NCBI GenBank assembly: GCA_052289195.1
Contig: DAWAJD010000046.1
Coordinates: 1-11,309 of the forward strand
Length of the DNA: 11,309 nucleotides
Source of the DNA: UBA4644 sp900555855
GTDB taxonomy: Bacteria; Bacillota; Clostridia; Oscillospirales; Butyricicoccaceae
Direction of reading: 5' to 3'
Within the stretch, counting starts at the first letter, position 1. Each line of letters starts with the position of its first letter. Shown in pieces: positions 1-7,011 of this stretch. The notes beneath the pieces are model-generated. The model was not told the origin of the DNA and made no database searches. It worked only from the letters and a program-made list of their open reading frames with translations. A program made the translations under genes and the position numbers.

Positions 1-16
1 CCCCGGCGGCCTTTCT

Positions 17-44
17 GTCCACTTTCCGCCGGTGGAAAGTGGAC
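17..44. repeat. Perfect 11-bp inverted repeat, 6-base loop
   Basis: Arms GTCCACTTTCC (17-27) and GGAAAGTGGAC (34-44) are exact reverse complements around the loop GCCGGT. It is the first complete hairpin in the chain upstream of walK. There is no T-run on either side, so it is not a standard intrinsic terminator. Confidence 0.85.
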
Positions 45-189
45 GAATGCCCCACCGCGCAAGCGCGGCGGGGGCCCCGGTCGATTTGACCGCCTCGGTC
101 GCCGCACACAGCGGCTCCCTGCGGCATTGCGCCGCTCTCGCGGCGCGGGGCAGATCGCGCGCGGCCCCCGCCGGCGAGTGCCGGCGTCC

Positions 190-218
190 GATTTTCGGCA
201 ATTCACTTGCCGAAAATC
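190..218. repeat. Perfect 12-bp inverted repeat, 5-base loop
   Basis: Arms GATTTTCGGCAA (190-201) and TTGCCGAAAATC (207-218) are exact reverse complements around the loop TTCAC. It is the longest perfect stem in the chain and stands out by being relatively AT-rich. The right arm is not followed by a T-run, so a terminator role is unlikely. Confidence 0.88.
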
Positions 219-235
219 TATGGAATTCTCGGGGT

Positions 236-262
236 CCCCGCAAAAGCGCAGCTTTTGTGGGG
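236..262. repeat. 12-bp inverted repeat with one G-T pair, 3-base loop
   Basis: Arms CCCCGCAAAAGC (236-247) and GCTTTTGTGGGG (251-262) pair over 12 positions around the loop GCA. The only non-Watson-Crick position is G240 with T258, which would be a G-U pair in a + strand transcript. It follows the 190-218 hairpin by 17 bases. Confidence 0.8.
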
Positions 263-381
263 CGTGGTGCCGCAATGGCGTTTCCGCAGAAACGCCCGCG
301 ATCAGGAGGGGAGGCAAGACGGAGGACGAAGCGCGAAGCGCGGCTCCGCCTTGGGATGCCTTATGGCGGCAGACCATTTTG

Positions 382-390
382 AAAGGAGAA
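382..390 (+). promoter_or_regulatory. Ribosome-binding site that fixes the walK start
   Basis: AAAGGAGAA lies 6 bases before ATG 397. The reading frame stays open upstream to about 127, but the translation there is low-complexity and lies over the hairpin chain. This site and the membrane segment that begins right after ATG 397 favour 397 as the true start. Confidence 0.8.
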
Positions 391-396
391 CGACAG

Positions 397-2163
397 ATGT
401 TCCGAAGCTTACATATGAAGCTGGTGCTGGTGCTGGTGCTGCTCATCGTCTCGGTGATGGCAGTGGTGGGGACCTTTCTGATCAATTCGGTCATCTCCTA
501 CCATATCCAGGAATTTGAGAGCCAGATGGCCTCGGTATTCACCTCGGAGTTTATCCTTTCGCTGGAAAAAAACGCAGACGAGCCCAAGACCCTGCGGGAC
601 ACGGTGGAGGCCTATTCCGCACCGCTGGGCATCGATGAATACCGCCGCTTTTATGTGCTGGACGGCAAGACCGGCGCTTATCTTTCCGGCTCCGACGACC
701 GCTATGGAGAGACGCTGACGCTGACGCCCAACATTCTGGCGGCCATGAACGGCCGGGTGGGGCAGGACAACGACCTGCTGGACAGCTATTTTGATGTGGC
801 GATCCCCATCCGGGACGCGGCGGGGGAGACGGCCTATGTGGTGGGCGTTTTGGACGACAAGACGGAGCTGCAGGAGCTGAACTGGAACCTGTTTACCATT
901 CTGATCCGGGCCATGCTGTTCGGGCTGGTGGTGGCCATCTTCCTGTCCTTCCTGCTGTCCAAGACCATCACCAATCCGGTGGAGCGGCTCACGGAGCAGG
1001 CGGCCCGCATCGCCGGCGGCGATTTCAGCAGCCTGGAGGAGATCCATTCCAACGACGAGATCGGCGTTTTGAGCCAGACCTTCAACGAGATGAGCGTCCA
1101 GCTGGAGAGCACCCTCCGACAGGTGGGCGAGGAGCGCAATAAGCTGGATACTCTCTTCCGCCACATGGCGGACGGCATGGTGGCCTTTGACAGCCGGGGC
1201 CGGCTGCTCCAGTTCAACCCGGCGGCGGAGACCATGCTGGGCCGGGCCTTGAGCCCGGAGCTTTCCTATGAGGAGATTTTTCCCAATGTGCAGGTGCGGC
1301 AGGAGGATCTGGCCCAGGATGGCAAGTCCATCGAGGTGGATTTTGCTGCCGGGCCCCGGTTTTTGAAGATCTATTTTGCACCCATCCATCTGGGCTCCGA
1401 TCGTCAGGGCCTGATGGCCGTGCTCCACGATATCACCGAGCAGCAGAAGCTGGACGACAGCCGCCGGGAATTCGTGGCCAATGTTTCCCACGAGCTGCGC
1501 ACGCCGCTGACCAATGTAAAGGGCTATGCGGAGACGCTGCTCAGCGCTGACGACATCGACCGGGAGACCCAGACCCGCTTTTTGCAGGTCATCCGCTCGG
1601 AGGCAGACCGCATGACCCGCATCGTCAAGGATCTGCTCACGCTGACCCGGCTGGATTATAACCGGATGGAGATGAATATGCATCGGATGGACCTGCGGCA
1701 GCTGGGGGAAAAGGCCGCCCAGGCCATGGCCATGGAGGCGGAGAACCGGGGGCTTACCCTGACCTGCGATCTGCCGGAAAGCCTGCCGCCCACCTTCGGC
1801 GATCCGGAGCGGATCCAGCAGGTCATCATCAACATCATCACCAACGCCATCAAATACAACAAAAAGGACGGCAGCATCCATATCACCGGCGGCGTGGAGG
1901 GCCGGCAGGTCTTTCTGCGGGTGGAGGATACGGGCATCGGCGTTCCTAAGGAGGATCTGCCCCGGCTGTTTGAGCGCTTTTACCGCGTGGACAAGGCCCG
2001 CAGCCGGGAGAGCGGCGGCACCGGCCTTGGCCTGGCCATTGCCCGGCAGATCGCGGAGACCCATGGCGGCTCCATCCGCTTCGAGAGCGAATACGGCAAG
2101 GGCAGCGTGGTGACCCTGCTGCTGCCCATGGCCTCCGGAGAACAGGAGGAGCAGAATGGCTGA
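397..2163 (+). CDS. walK: Cell-wall sensor histidine kinase WalK (VicK/YycG)
   Basis: This is a 588-residue membrane histidine kinase, the sensor of the WalRK system that tunes peptidoglycan hydrolase and wall metabolism in Firmicutes. Visible domains in order are a transmembrane segment (about 8-30), an extracytoplasmic sensor region (about 31-165), a second transmembrane segment (about 166-187), a HAMP linker (about 188-240), a PAS domain (about 248-345), and HisKA plus HATPase_c. The phospho-acceptor is H365 in SHELRTP. The ATP-binding lid shows N483 in NIITNAIKY, DTGIGV (511-516), LFERFYRVD (524-532) and GGTGLGLAI (540-548), so all catalytic boxes are intact. The extracytoplasmic loop of about 135 residues has the size of a Cache/PAS-like sensor, as in Bacillus WalK. 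Its stop overlaps the yycH start by 8 bases, implying translational coupling. Assignment to WalK over PhoR-type kinases rests mainly on the yycH-yycI-walJ neighbours. Confidence 0.93.
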   Translation: MFRSLHMKLVLVLVLLIVSVMAVVGTFLINSVISYHIQEFESQMASVFTSEFILSLEKNADEPKTLRDTVEAYSAPLGIDEYRRFYVLDGKTGAYLSGSDDRYGETLTLTPNILAAMNGRVGQDNDLLDSYFDVAIPIRDAAGETAYVVGVLDDKTELQELNWNLFTILIRAMLFGLVVAIFLSFLLSKTITNPVERLTEQAARIAGGDFSSLEEIHSNDEIGVLSQTFNEMSVQLESTLRQVGEERNKLDTLFRHMADGMVAFDSRGRLLQFNPAAETMLGRALSPELSYEEIFPNVQVRQEDLAQDGKSIEVDFAAGPRFLKIYFAPIHLGSDRQGLMAVLHDITEQQKLDDSRREFVANVSHELRTPLTNVKGYAETLLSADDIDRETQTRFLQVIRSEADRMTRIVKDLLTLTRLDYNRMEMNMHRMDLRQLGEKAAQAMAMEAENRGLTLTCDLPESLPPTFGDPERIQQVIINIITNAIKYNKKDGSIHITGGVEGRQVFLRVEDTGIGVPKEDLPRLFERFYRVDKARSRESGGTGLGLAIARQIAETHGGSIRFESEYGKGSVVTLLLPMASGEQEEQNG

Positions 2164-3418
2164 CCGACTGAAAAACCTGCTGCTGGCAGTGCTGCTGACG
2201 CTGATGGTGGTCCTTCTGGGGGCGACCTTCCTTTTGAGCATGCGCAACAGCCAGGGCGGGCAGCGGCTTTTGCAGGCGCTGCGCCCTGTGGAAAAGACGG
2301 GCGCCAGCCAGACTGCGATCACGGCCATGGCATGGCCGGAAAAGCTGGCGGTGCTGGGGGAGGAGGGCGTGTTTTACGCCGTCTCCGGCGAGGAATATGC
2401 GCAGCTTTATCAGCAGGGCGAGGCTTTGTGCCAGGAGGCGCTGGGCTCGGCCAATGCGCCCATACAGCTGACGGAGACGGAATACCGGCGGCTTTTGCAG
2501 GCGCCGGCCATTCTGGCGGAATATCACAGCGGCCTGCCCTTTTTTCTGCTGCAGGCCTGGAGCGGCAGCGAGGAGCTGCGGGAGGCGCTGACGGTCCGGC
2601 GCTTTGCGCTGACAAAAACGGCCTTTGGCGTGGTGCTGCTGCTGACGGATGAAAAGGGCAGCCGCTGGCAGGCCATGACTGCCGCCTCCGCCGCGGAGCT
2701 GGAGGAGCTCTGTGCGCAGGAACGGCAGAGCAATGCGATTCTGGCGAAGGAAAGCTATCCGGGGCTGGCCTGGGACGAGCTTCTGCTCACAGGGGCGGCA
2801 GACCTCCCCGGCTACAGCTCCCTGCGGCCGGACATCGTGGAAAAGGGCGAGCTTTCCCAGCAGGTGCAGGCGCTGTTTTCCATGAACGCCTATCTGGCCC
2901 GGGTCTATCAAAACAGCAGCGGCAGCCTGGTCTATGTGGAGGGCCGCAGCACCCTGAGCCTGGGGCAGGAGGGCGAGCTGATCTATGCAGGCGCGGAGGG
3001 CGCCGATCTGGAGATCTCCGCGGGACAGGAGCCCCAGCGCACCGTGGAGATCTGCCAGAAGGCCTGCACGCTGATGCGGCAGGTCTGGAGCGAGACCGGC
3101 GCCTCCGGCAGACTGAGCCTGGACAGCGTCCGGCAGGAAAATGGCAGGCTGCTGCTTTCCTTTGCCCTGGATGTGGGCGGAAAATTTCTGGAAAAGGACG
3201 GCGGCTGGGCGCAGGTGACGGTGGAGGACGGCGCAGTGACCGGCGCTTCCGCCTATCTGCGGCGGCTGGAGCCGGAGGAGCACGCGCTGCTGCTCCCCAT
3301 GACGGAGGCGGCGGGAATGCTGGCGGCGCTGCCGCACAGGCAGGCCCGGCTCTGCATCCGCATGACGGCAGGGGAAAGCGGCTTTGCGCCCGGGATCTGC
3401 CGGGTAACGGAGGACTGA
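2156..3418 (+). CDS. yycH: YycH-like regulator of WalK
   Basis: This 420-residue protein has one N-terminal membrane anchor (about residues 7-29, rich in L and V) and a long, probably extracytoplasmic remainder. It has no enzyme motif that I recognise. In Bacillus subtilis YycH and YycI join WalK in the membrane through their transmembrane helices and restrain kinase activity; in Staphylococcus aureus they activate it, so the sign cannot be read here. Identification comes from position (directly after walK and before a clear YycI-type gene), topology, and a length slightly under that of the Bacillus protein. The primary sequence is too diverged for me to call on motifs alone. The start ATG 2156 lies inside the walK 3' end, with AGGAGG at 2144-2149 six bases before it. 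yycI begins 3 bases after its stop, so the three genes form one unit. Confidence 0.72.
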   Translation: MADRLKNLLLAVLLTLMVVLLGATFLLSMRNSQGGQRLLQALRPVEKTGASQTAITAMAWPEKLAVLGEEGVFYAVSGEEYAQLYQQGEALCQEALGSANAPIQLTETEYRRLLQAPAILAEYHSGLPFFLLQAWSGSEELREALTVRRFALTKTAFGVVLLLTDEKGSRWQAMTAASAAELEELCAQERQSNAILAKESYPGLAWDELLLTGAADLPGYSSLRPDIVEKGELSQQVQALFSMNAYLARVYQNSSGSLVYVEGRSTLSLGQEGELIYAGAEGADLEISAGQEPQRTVEICQKACTLMRQVWSETGASGRLSLDSVRQENGRLLLSFALDVGGKFLEKDGGWAQVTVEDGAVTGASAYLRRLEPEEHALLLPMTEAAGMLAALPHRQARLCIRMTAGESGFAPGICRVTED

Positions 3419-3421
3419 GCG

Positions 3422-4222
3422 ATGGAATGGAAAAAGGTCCGGAACTGGCTGATCCTGCTGCTGCTGACGGCCGACCTGATCCTGGCGGGCAATATCGGCT
3501 GGCAGGTCCTGCAGATGCGCCGCTCGGAATGGACGGCGGTGGAGGATGCGATGGCCGTGGCGGCTCGGGCGGGAGTCACCCTCCCTGCGGAAGCGCTCCG
3601 CGCTCTGCCGGAGCGGCCAAAGGCCTACCAGCTCCGCCGGGATAACAGCCGGGAAGCGCAGACGGCCCAGGCGCTTCTGGGGGCGGAGCGGGCCTCGGAG
3701 CCCGGCGGCGGCGTGAGCATCTACCAGAGCGACCGGGGGCAGCTGAGCTTCCGCCGGGGCGGCGCAGTGGAGCTTTCCGTGGTCTGGCAGCAGGACAGCA
3801 TCGACGGCAGCCAATGCCTTGCGCTGCTGGAGGAAGCGGGCTTTCCCATGGCGCAGGCCCGGCTTTTTGAAGCGGCCGGCCAGCAGTCGCTGCTCCAGCA
3901 ATACGGCGGGCGGACGGTGTTCAACTGCCGGCTCCAGTGGTCCCTGCAGGGGGGCTATCTGCAGGTGCGGGGCCGGTGGCTCATGAACGGAGACGCCGGC
4001 GCAGAGACAGAGACCCAGCCCATGAGCCGGGCGCAGCTGACGCTTTCGCTTTGCGCGCTGCTGCAGGAGCGCGGCCTGAGGGGGATCCGTTCGCTGGAAA
4101 TGGGCTATTATCTTCAGAGCGAAGACCCGCAGACGGCGGTTTTGGTGCCGGTGTGGGCGGCGGAAACGGCCAAGGGCAGGCTTTTGCTGAGCTGTCTGGA
4201 CGGAACAGAGCTGAATAATTGA
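3422..4222 (+). CDS. yycI: YycI-like regulator of WalK
   Basis: This 266-residue protein begins MEWKKVRNWLI, which closely resembles the short basic lead and membrane helix of the YycI family. The transmembrane segment spans about residues 8-24, and the rest is predicted to lie outside the membrane. No catalytic motif is seen, and the length fits YycI (roughly 280 residues in Bacillus). It is expected to act with YycH on WalK through membrane-helix contacts. The start is well supported: GGAGG at 3409-3413 sits 8 bases before ATG 3422, and that ribosome-binding site overlaps the yycH 3' end. It is the last gene of the walK-yycH-yycI unit; a weak AT-rich hairpin and then the murA promoter follow. 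Confidence 0.78.
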   Translation: MEWKKVRNWLILLLLTADLILAGNIGWQVLQMRRSEWTAVEDAMAVAARAGVTLPAEALRALPERPKAYQLRRDNSREAQTAQALLGAERASEPGGGVSIYQSDRGQLSFRRGGAVELSVVWQQDSIDGSQCLALLEEAGFPMAQARLFEAAGQQSLLQQYGGRTVFNCRLQWSLQGGYLQVRGRWLMNGDAGAETETQPMSRAQLTLSLCALLQERGLRGIRSLEMGYYLQSEDPQTAVLVPVWAAETAKGRLLLSCLDGTELNN

Positions 4223-4223
4223 A

Positions 4224-4241
4224 CTGTTTTTTGAAAAACAG
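4224..4241 (+). terminator. Weak AT-rich hairpin after yycI
   Basis: Arms CTGTTTTT (4224-4231) and AAAAACAG (4234-4241) pair over 8 bp with a 2-base loop, directly after the yycI stop. The stem is mostly A-T and no T-run follows it, so it would be a poor intrinsic terminator. It is listed because it marks the only structural boundary between yycI and murA. Confidence 0.3.
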
Positions 4242-4271
4242 CCGAAATATTAAAAAAATCATAAGGAACTC

Positions 4272-4300
4272 TTTTTATTTCGCAGGAACTGTGATACACT
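4272..4300 (+). promoter_or_regulatory. Predicted extended -10 promoter of murA
   Basis: TACACT at 4295-4300 is preceded by TG at 4292-4293 with one base between, the classic extended -10 arrangement. The -35 region TTTTTA (4272-4277, 17-base spacing) is poor, which extended -10 promoters tolerate. Predicted transcription start is near 4307, giving a leader of about 57 bases before the TTG start of murA. Confidence 0.5.
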
Positions 4301-4316
4301 ATCATAGAATCCGTAT

Positions 4317-4331
4317 GGGAGCGTGGCTCCC
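4317..4331 (+). promoter_or_regulatory. Hairpin in the murA 5' leader
   Basis: GGGAGC (4317-4322) and GCTCCC (4326-4331) form a perfect 6-bp stem with the loop GTG, about 10 bases after the predicted start of transcription. It does not cover the ribosome-binding site at 4349-4355. Stabilising the mRNA 5' end is the simplest role. Confidence 0.4.
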
Positions 4332-4363
4332 GGGATCAGAAAAGCTGCAAGGGGGCTGCCTCT

Positions 4364-5656
4364 TTGGATAAATTTGTAATTCACGGCGGAAAACCGCTGT
4401 TTGGCGAGGTGACGGTCAGCGGCGCGAAAAACGCGGCGGTGGCGATCATTCCCGCCGCCATTCTGGTGGACGGCGTCTGCCGGATCGAGAATATCCCCAT
4501 GGTGCGGGATGTGGTGATTCAGATGGAGATCCTGCGGGAGCTGGGCGTGGGCGTCCGGGTGCTGCAGCAGAACACCATCGAGATCGATTGCCGCGGGCTG
4601 CAGCGCTATATTGCGGTCAGCGAGCTGAATCGGAAGATGCGCGCCTCCTATTATCTCATCGGCGCGTTTTTGGGCCGGTTCCGCCGGGCGGAGGTCTCCA
4701 TGCCGGGCGGCTGCAATTTCGGCGGCGTGCGCCCCATCGACCAGCATCTGAAGGGCTTTGAGGCGCTGGGCGCGGAGATGGATATCCGCAACGGCGTGGT
4801 CTATGCCGACGCATCCCGCGGCCTGCACGGCGCCGGCATCTATCTGGATGTGGCCAGCGTGGGCGCAACGGTGAACATCATGCTGGCGGCCTGTCTGGCA
4901 GAGGGCCAGACGGTGATCGAAAACGCCGCCAAGGAGCCGCATATCGTGGATCTGGCCAACTTCCTGAACTCCATGGGCGCAGACATCATGGGCGCAGGCA
5001 CCGATGTGATCAAGATCCGCGGCGTAGAGCGGCTGGCCGGCGGCAATTATTCCATCATCCCCGACCAGATCGAGGCCGGAACCTATATGGCGGCGGTGGC
5101 CGCCACCGGCGGCAGCGTTCTGGTGAAAAATATCATCCCCAAGCACATGGACTGCATCACCGCCAAGCTGGAGGAGATGGGTCTGGAGGTGGAGGAGCAG
5201 GACGACAGCATCCGCGTCACCCGCCGGGGCCCGCTCCATAAGATCCAGGTGAAGACGCTGTTTTATCCCGGCTTCCCCACGGATATGCAGCCGCAGCTGG
5301 CGGCGGCCCTCTGTCTGGCGGAGGGGACCTCCATCATCACCGAGGGCGTCTGGGAAAATCGCTTCCGCTATTCCGACGAGCTGCGCCGGATGGGGGCGAA
5401 GATCCAGGTGGACGGCAAGGTGGCCGTCATCGAGGGCGTCAGCAAGCTCACCGGCGCGCCGGTGAAGGCCAGCGACCTGCGGGCAGGCGCTGCGCTGGTG
5501 ATCGCCGGTCTGGCGGCGGAGGGCACCACGGAGATCGAGGAGATCGGCTATATCGAGCGGGGCTATGAGGACCTGGTGGAAAAGCTCCGCCGGCTGGGGG
5601 CGGATATCGCCCGGGTCAGCGTGGAGGAGCCCGCCATCATCCCCAAGGCAAACTGA
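4364..5656 (+). CDS. murA: UDP-N-acetylglucosamine 1-carboxyvinyltransferase MurA
   Basis: This cytoplasmic enzyme moves enolpyruvate from phosphoenolpyruvate to UDP-GlcNAc, the first committed step of peptidoglycan synthesis and the target of fosfomycin. The product is 430 residues, normal for the family. Key residues are in place: K22-N23 in SGAKNA, R93 in KMRAS, the catalytic and fosfomycin-reactive C117 in PGGC followed by RPIDQHLKGFEALGAE, D307 in GFPTDMQ, R373 in DLRAGAAL and R399 in ERGYED. The start is TTG: it gives the expected DKFVIHGGKPL amino end, and AAGGGGG at 4349-4355 lies 8 bases upstream. No ATG fits. Firmicutes often carry two MurA paralogues and I cannot tell which this is. 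Its own promoter and terminator make it a separate transcription unit, in a neighbourhood devoted to wall growth. Confidence 0.96.
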   Translation: MDKFVIHGGKPLFGEVTVSGAKNAAVAIIPAAILVDGVCRIENIPMVRDVVIQMEILRELGVGVRVLQQNTIEIDCRGLQRYIAVSELNRKMRASYYLIGAFLGRFRRAEVSMPGGCNFGGVRPIDQHLKGFEALGAEMDIRNGVVYADASRGLHGAGIYLDVASVGATVNIMLAACLAEGQTVIENAAKEPHIVDLANFLNSMGADIMGAGTDVIKIRGVERLAGGNYSIIPDQIEAGTYMAAVAATGGSVLVKNIIPKHMDCITAKLEEMGLEVEEQDDSIRVTRRGPLHKIQVKTLFYPGFPTDMQPQLAAALCLAEGTSIITEGVWENRFRYSDELRRMGAKIQVDGKVAVIEGVSKLTGAPVKASDLRAGAALVIAGLAAEGTTEIEEIGYIERGYEDLVEKLRRLGADIARVSVEEPAIIPKAN

Positions 5657-5683
5657 ACCGTTTCAAAGCAGATGGAAATATCG

Positions 5684-5713
5684 AACGGGGCGGCAGGACG
5701 CCGCCCCGTTTTT
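5684..5713 (+). terminator. Strong intrinsic terminator after murA
   Basis: An 11-bp perfect stem (5684-5694 with 5700-5710; nine G-C pairs in AACGGGGCGGC and its complement) has a 5-base loop AGGAC. The right arm runs into TTTTT at 5709-5713. It ends only two bases before the walJ ribosome-binding site, so it also sits in the leader of walJ. Confidence 0.9.
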
Positions 5714-5725
5714 CAGGAGAAGAAG

Positions 5726-6499
5726 ATGACATATTTCTGTACGCTGGCCAGCGGCAGCAGCGGAAACTGCGCCGTTTATGTGGGCGGCCGCGCCCGCATT
5801 CTGGTCGATGCGGGCAAAAATGCCCGGTACATTACGGAAAACCTCCGGCGGCTGGCCCTTTCGCCGGGAGAGCTGACCCATATTCTGGTGACCCACAGCC
5901 ACAGCGACCATATCTCCGCCCTGCCGGTGCTGCTGAAGCATACCGGGGCGGCGCTGGTCTGTTCGGAGGAGACGCTGGAGGCGCTGGCCGGCCGCCTTCC
6001 GGCGGGGCAGAGGGTCCTGCCCTTTTCGCCGGGAAGGCAGCTGGAGCTGGCCGGCTGCCCGGTGAACACCTTTGCCACCCTTCACGACGCGCCGGGAAGC
6101 TGCGGCTATGTGCTGGGCGAGGGACGGGAGCAGGTGGCCTTCTGCACGGACACAGGGACGGTGACGGGGGAGATCTTTGCCGCGATGCAGGGCTGCGCGG
6201 CGGCGGTGCTGGAGTTCAACCACGATGCGGAGCTGCTGAAAAACGGGCCGTATCCCTATGCGCTGAAGCTGCGGATCCTTTCGGATCAGGGACATCTTTC
6301 CAACCGCTTTTCCGCCAAGGTGGCGGTGCGGCTCTGTCAGGAGGGGACCCGCCATGTGACCCTGGCCCACCTGAGCCGGGAAAACAACACGCCGGAGCTG
6401 GCGATGGAAGCGCTGCAGACGGCCCTCCGTCAGGCGGGGCTTTCGCCGGAGGTGGCCCTGGCCCCCAGAGAGCAGCTGGGCCGGCCGGTATTTCTCTGA
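5726..6499 (+). CDS. walJ: MBL-fold hydrolase WalJ (YycJ)
   Basis: This 257-residue metallo-beta-lactamase-fold protein is the WalJ/YycJ associated with walRK loci, linked in other Firmicutes to coordinating DNA replication or cell division with wall growth. The metal-binding motif is HSHSDH (H57, H59, D61, H62), with likely further ligands H120 (TLHDA), D142 (CTDTG) and H215 (LAHLS). The opening CTLASGSSGNC and the DAG at 28-30 are also typical of the family, and LEFNHD (162-167) matches it. The frame is open 18 codons further upstream, but ATG 5726 is preferred because AGGAGA (5715-5720) precedes it by 5 bases and the extension would translate the murA terminator. It has no visible promoter of its own. 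rlmH follows after 15 bases, giving a walJ-rlmH-HD operon. The exact substrate is not known from sequence. Confidence 0.9.
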   Translation: MTYFCTLASGSSGNCAVYVGGRARILVDAGKNARYITENLRRLALSPGELTHILVTHSHSDHISALPVLLKHTGAALVCSEETLEALAGRLPAGQRVLPFSPGRQLELAGCPVNTFATLHDAPGSCGYVLGEGREQVAFCTDTGTVTGEIFAAMQGCAAAVLEFNHDAELLKNGPYPYALKLRILSDQGHLSNRFSAKVAVRLCQEGTRHVTLAHLSRENNTPELAMEALQTALRQAGLSPEVALAPREQLGRPVFL

Positions 6500-6514
6500 T
6501 CGCAGGGAGGACTT

Positions 6515-6973
6515 ATGCTGAACATCCGACTGATCTGCGTGGGCAAGCTGAAGGAGAAGTTTTATCTGGAGGCCTGCCGGGAATATGAAAAGCGGCTGGG
6601 GACGCTCTGCCGCATGGAGATCCTGCAGCTGGAGGAGGAGCCGGACCGGCCCGGCTCCCTGCAGAAGGAGGCGGAAAAGATCCGCGCCGCCATCCCCCAG
6701 GGCAGCTTCGTCGTCGCCATGTGCATCGAGGGGCGGATGCTTTCCTCCGAAGGGCTGGCGGAAAAGCTGCAGCAGCTGCAGAATCAGGGCGTTTCCCGCC
6801 TGTGCATCCTGATCGGCTCCTCCCGGGGGCTGGATGAGGCGCTGAAGGCGCAGAGCGGTCTGCGGCTTTCCATGTCGCCCATGACCTTTCCCCACCATCT
6901 GGCCCGGGTGATGGTGCTGGAGCAGATCTACCGGGCGCTATCCATTCTTTCCGGAAGCAAATATCATAAATAG
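6515..6973 (+). CDS. rlmH: 23S rRNA pseudouridine-1915 N3-methyltransferase RlmH
   Basis: This 152-residue SPOUT-type methyltransferase uses S-adenosylmethionine to methylate pseudouridine 1915 in helix 69 of 23S rRNA, acting as a homodimer on assembled 70S ribosomes. Family hallmarks are the early GKLKE (10-14), the SAM-binding loop ILIGSSRGL (98-106), the MTFPHHLARVMVLEQIYRA block (123-141) and the terminal YHK. The length matches the usual 155-160. The SAM loop reads IGSSRG where the family usually has IGGxxG, a mild variant. ATG 6515 is preceded by AGGGAGG at 6504-6510. rlmH next to walJ is a common Firmicute arrangement. Expression probably depends on the walJ transcript; no separate promoter is visible. 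Confidence 0.95.
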   Translation: MLNIRLICVGKLKEKFYLEACREYEKRLGTLCRMEILQLEEEPDRPGSLQKEAEKIRAAIPQGSFVVAMCIEGRMLSSEGLAEKLQQLQNQGVSRLCILIGSSRGLDEALKAQSGLRLSMSPMTFPHHLARVMVLEQIYRALSILSGSKYHK

Positions 6974-7011
6974 ATCCAAAACAACACAAAAAATGAAACA
7001 GGAGGCAGCGT

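Larger units (their letters stand above)
1..396. repeat. Gene-free leader of walK: chain of tandem hairpins
   Basis: This stretch holds no credible gene. It is a near-continuous series of inverted repeats, each with a different stem and a loop of 2-6 bases. Arms are 17-27/34-44 (11 bp, perfect), 50-60/63-73 (11 positions, one A-C mismatch), 78-82/88-92, 101-105/111-115, 121-125/131-135 or alternatively 129-135/140-146 (7 bp), 169-175/180-186 (7 bp), 190-201/207-218 (12 bp, perfect), 236-247/251-262 (12 bp, one G-T pair), 277-284/289-296 (8 bp), and 331-334/338-341 nested inside 320-324/344-348. Short palindromes fill gaps, for example GGGGCCCC at 71-78 and GGGGTCCCC at 231-239. I see no promoter in it. 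walR, the usual partner directly upstream of walK, is not in view, so this may be an insertion between walR and walK. A palindromic repeat family, a remnant of a mobile element or a structured leader RNA are all possible. Confidence 0.75.

Noticed and set aside
17..348. CRISPR array
   Set aside because: The inverted repeats all differ in sequence and spacing, there is no repeated direct unit, and no cas gene is present.
127..396. 90-codon upstream extension of the walK frame, and a separate frame at 32-382
   Set aside because: Both translate the hairpin chain into Arg/Ala/Gly-rich sequence with no family likeness. ATG 397 has a proper ribosome-binding site and begins a WalK-type membrane helix.
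409..2328. 639-residue open frame on the minus strand across walK
   Set aside because: It mirrors walK codons and is rich in H, Q, L and G, with no recognisable domain or suitable ribosome-binding site. It is a by-product of GC-rich codon choice.
1946..3901. 651-residue open frame on the minus strand across walK, yycH and yycI
   Set aside because: The translation is low-complexity (R, Q, H, P, A), spans three genes on the other strand and shows no domain.
5672..5725. 18-codon upstream extension of walJ
   Set aside because: It would translate the murA terminator hairpin and lacks a ribosome-binding site; ATG 5726 has AGGAGA 5 bases before it and gives the family's usual amino end.
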